Assembly: GCA_021788495.1 (NCBI GenBank)
Contig: JAJYKQ010000015.1
Location: 1-21,289, forward strand
Origin: a bacterium
Lineage (GTDB): Bacteria > SZUA-79 > Acidulodesulfobacterales > Acidulodesulfobacteraceae
Length of the DNA stretch: 21,289 bases
Direction of reading: 5' to 3'
Shown here: positions 1-6,893 of the stretch, piece after piece
How the letters are laid out: the number at the start of each line of letters is the position of its first letter
Position numbering within the stretch: position 1 is the stretch's first letter
Notes under the pieces: generated by a model
Seen by the model: only the letters and a program-made list of their open reading frames with translations
Databases searched by the model: none
What the model was told of the DNA's origin: nothing
Position numbers and translations under genes: made by a program

Positions 1-553
1 AAGACCTCAAAGACAAAAAATACTATAAAATATCCCACGGCTACGATAAGCCCTGCTATGAAAAAAGCTTTAGCAAACCGAACTTTATGAAAAAAGTCCT
101 GTCGGCATGTTATAACGTAGGCGGCAGTCTTACTATAGAAATAACGGAAAGGGTTCTCGTAGAAGATATAAAAAAAACGAAATTTATTATAAACGGACTA
201 AAAAACTGCAAGGCGGAATTCGGCGAAGAAGGAATTTGCGAAAATCCTATCAAAATGCTATGGACGATTTCGGCACGGGATACTCTTCTTTGCTATACCT
301 TAAAGACCTTCCCATAAACGTACTTAAAATAGACATATCTTTTGTCGGAGATATAGCGAAATGGTATAAAGAAAAAGCCTTGGTAAAAACTATTATAGAA
401 CTTTCCAAAGAACTCGGTTTAAAAACTATCGCCGAAGGAGTGGAAACGCAGGAGCAGTTCGATATTTTGAAATCTTTAGGCTGTTGTTACGTTCAGGGAT
501 TTTTACTGGCAAAACCCATGCCGGAAGAAGAAGCGTTCAAAATAATCAAATAA
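1..553 (+). pseudogene. EAL-domain c-di-GMP phosphodiesterase, 5'-truncated by the window and frameshifted
   Basis: EAL domains hydrolyse cyclic-di-GMP. The frame that is open from base 3 reads F-S-K-P-N-F, then an I-E-I-T-E-R-V block (about 135-155), which matches the middle of an EAL domain. The rest of the domain continues in another frame from about 257: M-D-D-F-G-T-G-Y-S-S-L, L-K-I-D-I-S-F-V, A-E-G-V-E-T and Y-V-Q-G-F, ending at the TAA at 551-553. Normally about five residues separate the two blocks; here roughly 50 nt lie between them, so an insertion of about 30 nt has shifted the frame. The stretch before F-S-K-P-N-F is also unlike the usual V-N-x-S segment, hinting at a second lesion. 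The EAL motif itself would lie upstream of the window. An assembly error is possible, but two weak points favour true decay. Confidence 0.75.
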
Positions 554-627
554 TGTTATAAGTAAATTTTAAATTATGGATAAGGAAAATTCCGTGATTT
601 TGCAATATATATTTTAATTTGAAATAG

Positions 628-750
628 TTGTTGTTAATTATTATAATTAATGTTGAAAAAGATTTAACGTACGTCGATATAATAAAACGTGCGGATGAAG
701 CATTATATGAATCCAAACATGAAGGTAAAAATAAGTATAACGTTAAATAA
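628..750 (+). pseudogene. GGDEF-domain C-terminal remnant
   Basis: A short open stretch with no plausible start reads I-I-K-R-A-D-E-A-L-Y-E-S-K and then G-K-N-K-Y, ending at TAA 748-750. This is the characteristic end of diguanylate cyclase (GGDEF) domains, where A-D-x-A-L-Y-x-A-K and G-x-N-x are conserved. A stop codon at 625-627 closes the frame upstream and no GG(D/E)EF motif is present, so only the last ~40 codons survive. It sits between an EAL relic and an HD-GYP gene, so this was a cluster of c-di-GMP genes. It makes no functional enzyme. Confidence 0.75.
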
Positions 751-769
751 AAATATCACACATTAAACA
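722..769 (+). repeat. Direct repeat, copy A (GGDEF tail)
   Basis: This ~48-bp stretch covers the last codons of the GGDEF remnant and the bases after its stop. It recurs at 2019-2066 with a 2-base insertion, a 2-base deletion and a few substitutions. The longest exact shared block is TATAACGTTAAATAAAA. The two copies bracket exactly one gene, the HD-GYP gene. Confidence 0.8.
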
Positions 770-788
770 GCAGTTATGTTTATTATAT

Positions 789-2015
789 ATGAAGAAAATT
801 AAAAAAATTCTTGTAGAACAGCTAAAGGTCGGTATGTATGTTTCAGACCTTGACGAGGGTTATATGGACCACCCTTTTATCCTGAGCAGGTTTCAGGTTA
901 AAGACGATGGCGTAATTCGTAAATTAATCGATGCCGGAATACATGCGGTATATATTGATACATCGAAAGGGCTTGACGTGCCGGATGCACCGTCTTACAG
1001 GGATATTTTGAAAAACCTCAAAAATGAAATGGATAAAATTGCTGAGGATAAAAATGGAGAAGAAAAAGTTAAAGCAAGCATATATAATGAATTGGACAGC
1101 GCTCAAAAAACGTATAATGAATCAGGCAGAATTATCCGTGATGTTATTGACGATGTCCGCAAAGGACGGCCTGTTTCCGAAGAGAAAGCTAAATTAAGCG
1201 TGGCTCAAATATACGGGTCGATAACACAGTGTCAAGATGCGTTATTATTGCTATGCAGTTCTAAAAATAAAAACGACCATATATTTCAGCATTCCATATC
1301 TGTGTGCTCCCTGATTGTAGCTTTTTGCAATTCATTGGGTTTTGATGAGCAAAGCGTTAATAGCGCCGGTTTAGGAGGGTTATTGCTTGATGTAGGCAAG
1401 GCAAAAATTGATAATAAAATTATCGATAAAACCTTAAAACTCACCGAAAAAGAATTTAATATACTAAAAGAGCACGTGGTGGAAGGCAGGAAAATTATAG
1501 ATCAAATACCTGATATGCCGGAAATTTCAAAGCAGGTTATTTGCGAACATCATGAGAATTATGACGGCTCCGGTTATCCTAAAGGCCTTAAGGGGGATGA
1601 GATATCTAAGTTTGGGAGAATTGCCGCAATATGCGATGTTTACGATGCTATAACCTCCGACCGTTTATATCGTAAAGGTTTAATACCTAATAAGGCGTTA
1701 AGCAAGATATTTGAATGGAGAGGATCTAAATTCGACAGACTGCTTGTAGAACAGTTTATACATACTATAGGGATTTATCCAACCGGAAGTTTTGTTATGC
1801 TTGAGTCAGGAAGGGTGGCATTAGTCGTTCAGCAGAATGGAAAAAGCCTGCTGACACCTATAATTAAAGTATTTTATGATTCCATTATTAAAAAATACGT
1901 TAAACCGGTCGAAATAGATTTATCTGAAGGTTTCAGCGATAGGATTGTCGAGGCGGTTTCACCGTCAAAATTTAAATTAGATATCAATCCTATAGATATA
2001 CTTTTAACGTTATAA
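789..2015 (+). CDS. DUF3391 / HD-GYP domain protein (c-di-GMP phosphodiesterase family) with a substituted HD dyad
   Basis: HD-GYP proteins degrade c-di-GMP to GMP or pGpG in the cytoplasm. Residues 1-65 fit the DUF3391 N-terminal domain (V-E-Q-L-K-V-G-M-Y-V near the start). The HD-GYP domain spans about 165-345: H168-S, H229 in the E-H-V-V-E block, E-H-H-E (253-256), G-S-G-Y-P (260-264), and D283 in C-D-V-Y-D-A-I-T-S-D-R. A conserved C-terminal module follows (G-I-Y-P-T-G-S, L-E-S-G-R). The position of the namesake His-Asp dyad reads L-L-L-D-V-G-K (198-204), so the metal-binding His is Leu200. Other ligands are kept, so activity may be altered or lost and a receptor role is possible. The length (408 aa) is normal for DUF3391/HD-GYP proteins. 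No Shine-Dalgarno sequence is visible before the ATG. The gene lies between direct-repeat copies A and B. Confidence 0.92.
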   Translation: MKKIKKILVEQLKVGMYVSDLDEGYMDHPFILSRFQVKDDGVIRKLIDAGIHAVYIDTSKGLDVPDAPSYRDILKNLKNEMDKIAEDKNGEEKVKASIYNELDSAQKTYNESGRIIRDVIDDVRKGRPVSEEKAKLSVAQIYGSITQCQDALLLLCSSKNKNDHIFQHSISVCSLIVAFCNSLGFDEQSVNSAGLGGLLLDVGKAKIDNKIIDKTLKLTEKEFNILKEHVVEGRKIIDQIPDMPEISKQVICEHHENYDGSGYPKGLKGDEISKFGRIAAICDVYDAITSDRLYRKGLIPNKALSKIFEWRGSKFDRLLVEQFIHTIGIYPTGSFVMLESGRVALVVQQNGKSLLTPIIKVFYDSIIKKYVKPVEIDLSEGFSDRIVEAVSPSKFKLDINPIDILLTL

Positions 2016-2018
2016 ATC

Positions 2019-2066
2019 AAAGTAAAAATAAGAGTATAACGTTAAATAAAACTTACACATTAGACA
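2019..2066 (+). repeat. Direct repeat, copy B
   Basis: This is the partner of 722-769. It retains the final Y-N-V-K-stop codons of the GGDEF tail but no upstream coding sequence. It begins four bases after the HD-GYP stop codon, consistent with a duplication or an insertion scar. Confidence 0.8.
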
Positions 2067-2177
2067 ATCTCAACATTTTTATTTTTTTAGATTTTGTAGT
2101 ATATTTAAGTCCTGATTAGCTTTATTTTAGACATAGAAAGACAAAATATAAAAAATGCAGATTAGATAAATAAAGTT

Positions 2178-2222
2178 AATATAAGAATATATAACATATA
2201 TTATTTCTTATATTATTTCTTA
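2178..2222. repeat. AT-rich tandem and inverted repeat between convergent genes
   Basis: A 12-bp unit, TATTATTTCTTA, occurs twice in exact tandem (2199-2210 and 2211-2222). An inverted 10-bp pair (AATATAAGAA at 2178-2187, TTCTTATATT at 2205-2214) overlaps it. It lies in the gene-free gap between the convergent HD-GYP and TPR genes. It could form a weak AT hairpin, but there is no GC-rich stem, so a terminator role is unsupported. Confidence 0.4.
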
Positions 2223-2271
2223 TTGAAAAAAATTAATAGAAACGTTAGCCTATAAGGTATTCGGATATTTT

Positions 2272-3372
2272 TTATATAGCGTTTAAATCGAAGGCTTTTT
2301 TGAAAAATATTTCGGCTTCTTCCGATTTACCGGAATTTTTCAGGCATCTTGCGTATTCGTATGGGTATCTGGGGTTATTGGGGTTGTAAGCCATGGCTTG
2401 CTGGAAGTATCTCAGCGCTTTGTCATACAGTCCGTATATCTTTTCTCTTATTTCTTCGCCGTAAACATAACCGTATATGTTTTCTCCGCCCCGTATATCT
2501 TCTATTTTGCTAAACAGCGCCGATTCGGAAAATCCTCCGTCTATGCCGTTTGATTTAAGCGCGTCGTTTAGGTTTATATCCGATGGTTTGCCGGCGTTTT
2601 TTTCTTCAGCTTTTAAATCGACGCAATCGGCGAGTTCGTCCATGATAAAAAGTCCGTTCATAAAGCAGATTTCATCTTTGGTGTAGTATCCGTTAGTATT
2701 TTCTTTCCATCCTGAAAGTATTAAAAAAAACTTGTCGTATGCTTTATCGAAAAGTTTAGGGTCGAAAGCGGCTTCGTCCCTTTTTGACCTTTCCCGTCTA
2801 AATTCCGCAAAAGGGTCGTCTTTAGTTTCAGAATCGCCTTCCAGCCGATATTCCGAATCGCCTTCCGTTCCGTTTTCCATATCATTTATAATAGGAATTT
2901 CTCTTGCATATATAAGCAGATTATAAAAAAAAGTCAAAGTTTCAGCTTCTTTAATCTCGTATAAAAAATTACATAAATCGAATAAATGCTGAATTATATA
3001 ATTTCTATATTTTGTCTTAGGGGCGGCGCGAAAAAGATCTGCATAAGTTTCTATTAAAGCGGGCAGGCTTTGCTTATCATGCTCTGAAAGCCTTTTAAGA
3101 GCTTGAATAACCGTCATGTAATAATTGGATAAAAGCACTTCAAAAAGCATAATGCTCAATTCGCTGCCGGATTCGTTTCTCTTTATGTTGAGATAATCCG
3201 TTTTTATTTCCGCTTCAGATTTCTTTTCTGTATCTGCCGTATTATTCGGTCTGCGTTTTATATAATAGTCAAAAGATTCCCTAAACATTTCTATATGTTT
3301 TGCAAAAAGTTCGAAATCGGCATTATTTTTATTTTTATTTTCATTTCCTTTTTTATTTTTAAATTCTTTCAT
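2272..3372 (-). CDS. Hypothetical acidic protein with C-terminal TPR-like repeats
   Basis: The function is not recognised. The 366-aa product has a Lys/Asn-rich start, a helical middle part, and an acidic low-complexity stretch around residues 160-200 (repeated E-G-D-S-E-type segments). At the C-terminus are one to two tetratricopeptide-like repeats (Y-D-K-A-L-R-Y-F-Q-Q-A, N-P-N-N-P-R-Y-P-Y-E-Y-A, G-K-S-E-E-A-E), which usually mediate protein-protein contacts. No signal peptide or membrane segment is visible, so it is probably cytoplasmic. The start lies 32 bases after the stop of the upstream HNH-motif gene, with a GAGG-type ribosome site about 11 bases before ATG, so the two are probably co-transcribed. 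A partner or regulator of the HNH protein is possible but is inference only. Confidence 0.7.
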   Translation of the reverse strand: MKEFKNKKGNENKNKNNADFELFAKHIEMFRESFDYYIKRRPNNTADTEKKSEAEIKTDYLNIKRNESGSELSIMLFEVLLSNYYMTVIQALKRLSEHDKQSLPALIETYADLFRAAPKTKYRNYIIQHLFDLCNFLYEIKEAETLTFFYNLLIYAREIPIINDMENGTEGDSEYRLEGDSETKDDPFAEFRRERSKRDEAAFDPKLFDKAYDKFFLILSGWKENTNGYYTKDEICFMNGLFIMDELADCVDLKAEEKNAGKPSDINLNDALKSNGIDGGFSESALFSKIEDIRGGENIYGYVYGEEIREKIYGLYDKALRYFQQAMAYNPNNPRYPYEYARCLKNSGKSEEAEIFFKKAFDLNAI

Positions 3373-3404
3373 AAAACATTATACCTCATTTTTTATTTTA
3401 TTTT

Positions 3405-4838
3405 TTAACGCGCGACGGTGCTGGTAGCAAGGTCTGCTATAAAATTAACCAAAGCGGTTTTTGCCGCCGTTTTTTCCGTAGCATCGTTTGTTTTTAAAGC
3501 AAGAAGCCTAAGTTCTTCGCCTGTTTTGCGGTCTATGAATAAAAGCCTGATATCTTCGCCTGTGTCGTTAAGCATTGCCAACCGCATGGAAGTATTTGAT
3601 TCTATATCTAATTTTATATCGTTAAGCATTATTTTATCGCTTAAATCTAATTTACTTATGTCTTTTAAAAGTTTTTGCATGGATTCTTTATTATAGATCA
3701 TGAGATTGTCCATGAGATTGTCCGCGTTTTCGCTTCCCCCGTCTTTTGAGGCGTCTTTAGCGATATCGCCTTCGGCATTATTAATAATATTCATATTATT
3801 CAGGCGCAGTCCCGAAGCGCTTTCGAAATATTTTTCCCTGTAATATCCTGTATTTTTATCTATCAAGACTTTGCATGCGTCTGCAAGCCTGTGTTTATCT
3901 TCGCTGATAGCAATAAGATTAGAAACGTTTTCCCTGCCGTCGTCCTGCAGCTGGTTAATATGATGAACTTCTATCCTGCCGGCAATTTCGCTTTCTTTTT
4001 CTATTTTAGGAATATTCATAAATTCCATATCCCTTATTTTTACATAATGCATAATTTTTTGCCAGTTATGAATTGATTCTATTTCTAAAATTTTTTTGTC
4101 GTTTACCGCTACCTTTAAGTTTTTAAAACCGTCTATTGTGTCTTTATATTCTTTAAGCCTGCCGAGGGAGGGATTTTTGCCGAATTCCCCACCTTCATTG
4201 ATATCGTTTTTTTTAAATTTATAGGAAGACGGCGTTTCAGTTATAGAGTATTTTATCATGCTCGTTTTTTCGCCGCTTATATTCGTTAAGTTTATCATTC
4301 CTGGGGCGGCGTTTTTAGGGTCTATTTTTATATCCGGATTTATGCATGAAACTTTTTGTTTTAAGTCGAAATAATTTTCAAGCGTAAACTTTGACAGTTT
4401 GTAATCTTCGTTAAATTTTTGGTCGTATTTTGCATAATTGCCTGCATATTTGGCGTAGTTTATATCGTTAAATTTTTGGGACGACATTATTATATTTTTT
4501 ACCGTGATGTTTCTTCCGTAAGGCGTCATAGAGTTAAAAGAAGCTCCCTGTATTTCTATGTAATTATTTTTCAAAAAAAGATCGTTAAAATTATTTCTAA
4601 CGTCTTTATCTATAAATCCGTATGTATTTATTAAAAAATTTTCGTTGTTTTTTATTATAAATCCTGAATTTAAAAGAGATTTTATTTCATTTTCTCCCTT
4701 TGAAATGCTTCTTTCTTTAATTATACCTTTATTATTTTTATTTAAATTCCGAATATCGAAGCTTCGGCTTTCGGCGCCTGTATTTATTGCCTGCCGTTTA
4801 GGCTGAAACGCCGTTTTATCCCACAGGTTCAATTCCAT
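3405..4838 (-). CDS. Hypothetical protein with central HNH-nuclease-like motif
   Basis: This 477-aa protein has a recognisable HNH (beta-beta-alpha metal) signature at residues 290-316: E-V-H-H-I (290-294), a D-D-G-R-E-N turn, N307-L-I-A-I, then D-K-H316. HNH enzymes are metal-dependent nucleases in restriction, homing, phage packaging and toxin systems. The flanking Cys pairs of many HNH proteins are absent. Residues 1-285 are Asn/Lys-rich with no family I recognise. About 160 residues follow the motif, ending in a charged helical region; that is unlike polymorphic toxins, where the nuclease is the extreme C-terminus. No signal peptide or membrane segment is seen. The start is supported by GGGAGA (4846-4851) seven bases upstream. 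It heads a likely two-gene operon with the 366-aa TPR protein. The biological role is unknown and catalytic activity is unproven. Confidence 0.72.
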   Translation of the reverse strand: MELNLWDKTAFQPKRQAINTGAESRSFDIRNLNKNNKGIIKERSISKGENEIKSLLNSGFIIKNNENFLINTYGFIDKDVRNNFNDLFLKNNYIEIQGASFNSMTPYGRNITVKNIIMSSQKFNDINYAKYAGNYAKYDQKFNEDYKLSKFTLENYFDLKQKVSCINPDIKIDPKNAAPGMINLTNISGEKTSMIKYSITETPSSYKFKKNDINEGGEFGKNPSLGRLKEYKDTIDGFKNLKVAVNDKKILEIESIHNWQKIMHYVKIRDMEFMNIPKIEKESEIAGRIEVHHINQLQDDGRENVSNLIAISEDKHRLADACKVLIDKNTGYYREKYFESASGLRLNNMNIINNAEGDIAKDASKDGGSENADNLMDNLMIYNKESMQKLLKDISKLDLSDKIMLNDIKLDIESNTSMRLAMLNDTGEDIRLLFIDRKTGEELRLLALKTNDATEKTAAKTALVNFIADLATSTVAR

Positions 4839-4897
4839 AAGATATTCTCCCTAAATATTTAAGACGTTTTTGTATTAATTAATAATTATTGATTGTT

Positions 4898-4923
4898 TTG
4901 CCGGCTCTTGCAATTACCGGCAA
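4898..4923. promoter_or_regulatory. Inverted repeat in the HNH/cysS divergent intergenic region
   Basis: TTGCCGG (4898-4904) and CCGGCAA (4917-4923) form a perfect 7-bp inverted repeat with a 12-base centre. Overlapping it, GCAATTAC occurs twice in direct orientation (4910-4917 and 4920-4927). It lies about 60 bp upstream of the HNH gene start. There is no T-run on either side, so an operator is likelier than a terminator. No regulator can be named. Confidence 0.35.
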
Positions 4924-4985
4924 TTACGCTTATCGATATAAACATAATTTTAAATATTTTATATTTAACAATATATCAAATTAAT

Positions 4986-5046
4986 GTTACCTTATTATGA
5001 CAGTAATGTTACGTTTCGGTTAAATTTTTGTTAAAAATATGTTAAA
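4986..5046 (+). promoter_or_regulatory. Helically phased GTTA array upstream of cysS
   Basis: GTTA occurs at 4986, 5008, 5019, 5030 and 5041, that is at spacings of 22, 11, 11 and 11 bases. The last three are GTTAAA followed by A/T tracts. The array ends just before candidate -10 sequences (TATGAT at 5060-5065 and again at 5065-5070) and about 50 bases before the cysS ATG. Same-face spacing fits bent DNA, an UP-type element or a repeated operator. The function is inferred. Confidence 0.4.
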
Positions 5047-5096
5047 AAAAACTTCCGTATATGATATGATATGAAGTTGCGAGGATTTATAAAATT

Positions 5097-6659
5097 ATGG
5101 ATAAAAAAAATAAAAAACAGAATGTCTATATCTTCAATACGCTTTCCCTTTCAAAAGAGCCGTTTAAGCCTATAAACGAAGATAAAGTCTTGATGTACGT
5201 GTGCGGAATTACGGCTTACGATCTGTCTCATATCGGCCATGCAAGGGCATATATTACTTTCGATATAATTTATCGTTTTTTAAAAAGCGTCGGTTATAAC
5301 GTAATATACGTCAGAAATTTTACCGATATAGACGATAAAATTATAAAAAAAGCAAACGAAGAAAAAAAGACTACCGAGGCGGTTTCTTCAAAATATATAG
5401 ACGAATATCATAAAGATATGGATGCGCTTAGCGTTTTAAGCCCCTCTTACGAACCCAAGGCGACCGAGACTATTCCGGAAATGATAGAAGTTGTTTCCAA
5501 GCTGATAGATAAAGGCAAAGCATACGAAATTAACGGCGACGTTTTTTTCAGGGTGAATTCGTTTAAAGATTATGGCAAGCTCTCCCATAAAAATATCGAT
5601 GAATTAATTGCAGGTTCGAGAATTCCGGTAAACGAAGAAAAAGAAAACTTTTTGGATTTTGCTTTATGGAAAAAGTCAAAAGAAGGAGAGCCGAGCTGGG
5701 ACAGCCCATGGGGTAAAGGAAGGCCGGGCTGGCATATAGAGTGTTCAGCCATGAGCATGAAGTTTCTCGGCGAAAGCATAGATATACACGGCGGAGGTTC
5801 CGACCTTATTTTCCCTCATCATGAAAACGAAATTGCCCAGTCGGAAAGCTATACCGGAAAAAATTTCGTGAATTACTGGATACACAACGGCTTCGTAAAC
5901 ATAAACAGCGAAAAAATGTCGAAATCGCTAAAAAATTTCGTCACCGTTCGAGACGTTCTGGGAAAATTTCATCCGGAAGCCTTGAGGCTTTTTTTTATGT
6001 TTACCCATTACAGGTCATATATAGATTTTTCTTACGAAGGAATAGAAAGCGCAAGGCAGAGCCTGCTCAGACTTTATCAGGCGGTAAATCTTTATAACGA
6101 ATTTAAAAAATTGACGGATGAAAAGCGCATAAAAATAAAAAGCGAAATAGACGCAAAGGGCATAAAAGAAAAAGAATATAAGGATGCCGAAAATATAGGA
6201 ATATATAATGATAGATTTTACGGTTCGATGGGCGACGATTTTAATACAGCCAAAGCTTTGTCGGCCATATTCGACCTAGTCAGGAAGACTAATAAGATTA
6301 TAAAAGACGCTATGGCGCAAAATTTTATTGAAACGGCGAATTCGGTCTTTTTGGATTCCGCTTTGTTTTTCATTAAACATTCCATTTCCGAGATATTCGG
6401 AATTTTAAACGAAGACCCTAAAATATTCATAGAATCCAATTCCGCGCCTGTAAACTATGAAGACGGCAAGTCCGGAGTTTCGGCGGCTGCCGCAATCGGC
6501 GGCGAAGAGATTGAAAAACTTATTGAACGGCGGAACGAACTACGCAAGAACAAAGATTTTGCAGCGGCCGACGAAATCAGGAAATCGCTTTTAGAAAAAG
6601 GCGTGACGCTTGAAGATACTAATTTCGGGACTACGTATAAAATAACCGGCGCAAGTTAA
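5097..6659 (+). CDS. cysS: Cysteinyl-tRNA synthetase
   Basis: It charges tRNA-Cys with cysteine using ATP in the cytoplasm. This is a class I synthetase: H-I-G-H at 45-48 and K-M-S-K-S at 273-277. The zinc ligands are all present: C36 in Y-V-C-G-I-T, C216 in I-E-C-S-A-M-S, H241 and E245 in H-H-E-N-E. The W-H-I-E-C and I-D-I-H-G-G-G-S-D-L blocks are typical. The C-terminal helical region ends in R-N-E-L-R-K-N-K-D-F-A-A-A-D-E-I-R, a CysRS hallmark. At 520 aa it is longer than the usual ~460, with extra charged and Ala/Gly segments around 345-360 and 465-480. The start is supported by GAGGA (5081-5085). It leads a run of plus-strand genes and lies downstream of the phased GTTA array. Confidence 0.97.
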   Translation: MDKKNKKQNVYIFNTLSLSKEPFKPINEDKVLMYVCGITAYDLSHIGHARAYITFDIIYRFLKSVGYNVIYVRNFTDIDDKIIKKANEEKKTTEAVSSKYIDEYHKDMDALSVLSPSYEPKATETIPEMIEVVSKLIDKGKAYEINGDVFFRVNSFKDYGKLSHKNIDELIAGSRIPVNEEKENFLDFALWKKSKEGEPSWDSPWGKGRPGWHIECSAMSMKFLGESIDIHGGGSDLIFPHHENEIAQSESYTGKNFVNYWIHNGFVNINSEKMSKSLKNFVTVRDVLGKFHPEALRLFFMFTHYRSYIDFSYEGIESARQSLLRLYQAVNLYNEFKKLTDEKRIKIKSEIDAKGIKEKEYKDAENIGIYNDRFYGSMGDDFNTAKALSAIFDLVRKTNKIIKDAMAQNFIETANSVFLDSALFFIKHSISEIFGILNEDPKIFIESNSAPVNYEDGKSGVSAAAAIGGEEIEKLIERRNELRKNKDFAAADEIRKSLLEKGVTLEDTNFGTTYKITGAS

Positions 6660-6683
6660 ACGCGTAATGGGAGTAAATTAATT

Positions 6684-6893
6684 ATGAACGTCAAGGAAAT
6701 GGCTGAAGAATTTTTAGCTTGTCCTAAATGTCTCGGCAATCTCTTTTATAAAGAGATCGAAGGAAAAGAAATTCTTATATGCAAAAATTGCAGGGTTTAT
6801 TATCCGGTAGAAGATGAAATTCCTATTCTATTGATAGAAGATGCCAAAAGCATAGACGAACTTAATCTCGGCGCCGATGAAAATATTTTATAA
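6684..6893 (+). CDS. Trm112/UPF0434 (YcaR)-like small zinc-binding protein
   Basis: This 69-aa protein has L-A-C-P-K-C (C13, C16) and C-K-N-C (C33, C36), followed by Y-Y-P-V-E-D-E-I-P-I-L-L. That is the Trm112/UPF0434 pattern; here both Cys pairs are complete and likely bind one zinc ion. Eukaryotic and archaeal Trm112 activates methyltransferases. The bacterial family is poorly defined and often lies near lipid A or KDO genes (ycaR beside lpxK and kdsB in E. coli). The next gene here is WaaA-like, which fits that context. GGGAG lies about 11 bases before ATG. Its last 17 bases overlap the next gene, suggesting translational coupling. Confidence 0.87.
   Translation: MNVKEMAEEFLACPKCLGNLFYKEIEGKEILICKNCRVYYPVEDEIPILLIEDAKSIDELNLGADENIL

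Noticed and set aside
2178..2222. AT-rich hairpin as terminator between the HD-GYP and TPR genes
   Set aside because: The stem has almost no G or C and there is no clear terminal T-run after a stable stem; it may be simple-sequence DNA.
3405..4838. HNH protein as a classical polymorphic or contact-dependent toxin
   Set aside because: No secretion or repeat domains at the N-terminus and the nuclease motif is central, with ~160 residues after it; the downstream protein is not a recognisable immunity family.
4898..4923. Possible sigma-54 -24/-12 promoter (GG and GC blocks) upstream of the HNH gene
   Set aside because: On the minus strand the GG and GC are 5 or 11 bases apart, not the required 10, and the flanking bases do not fit TGGCACG/TTGC.
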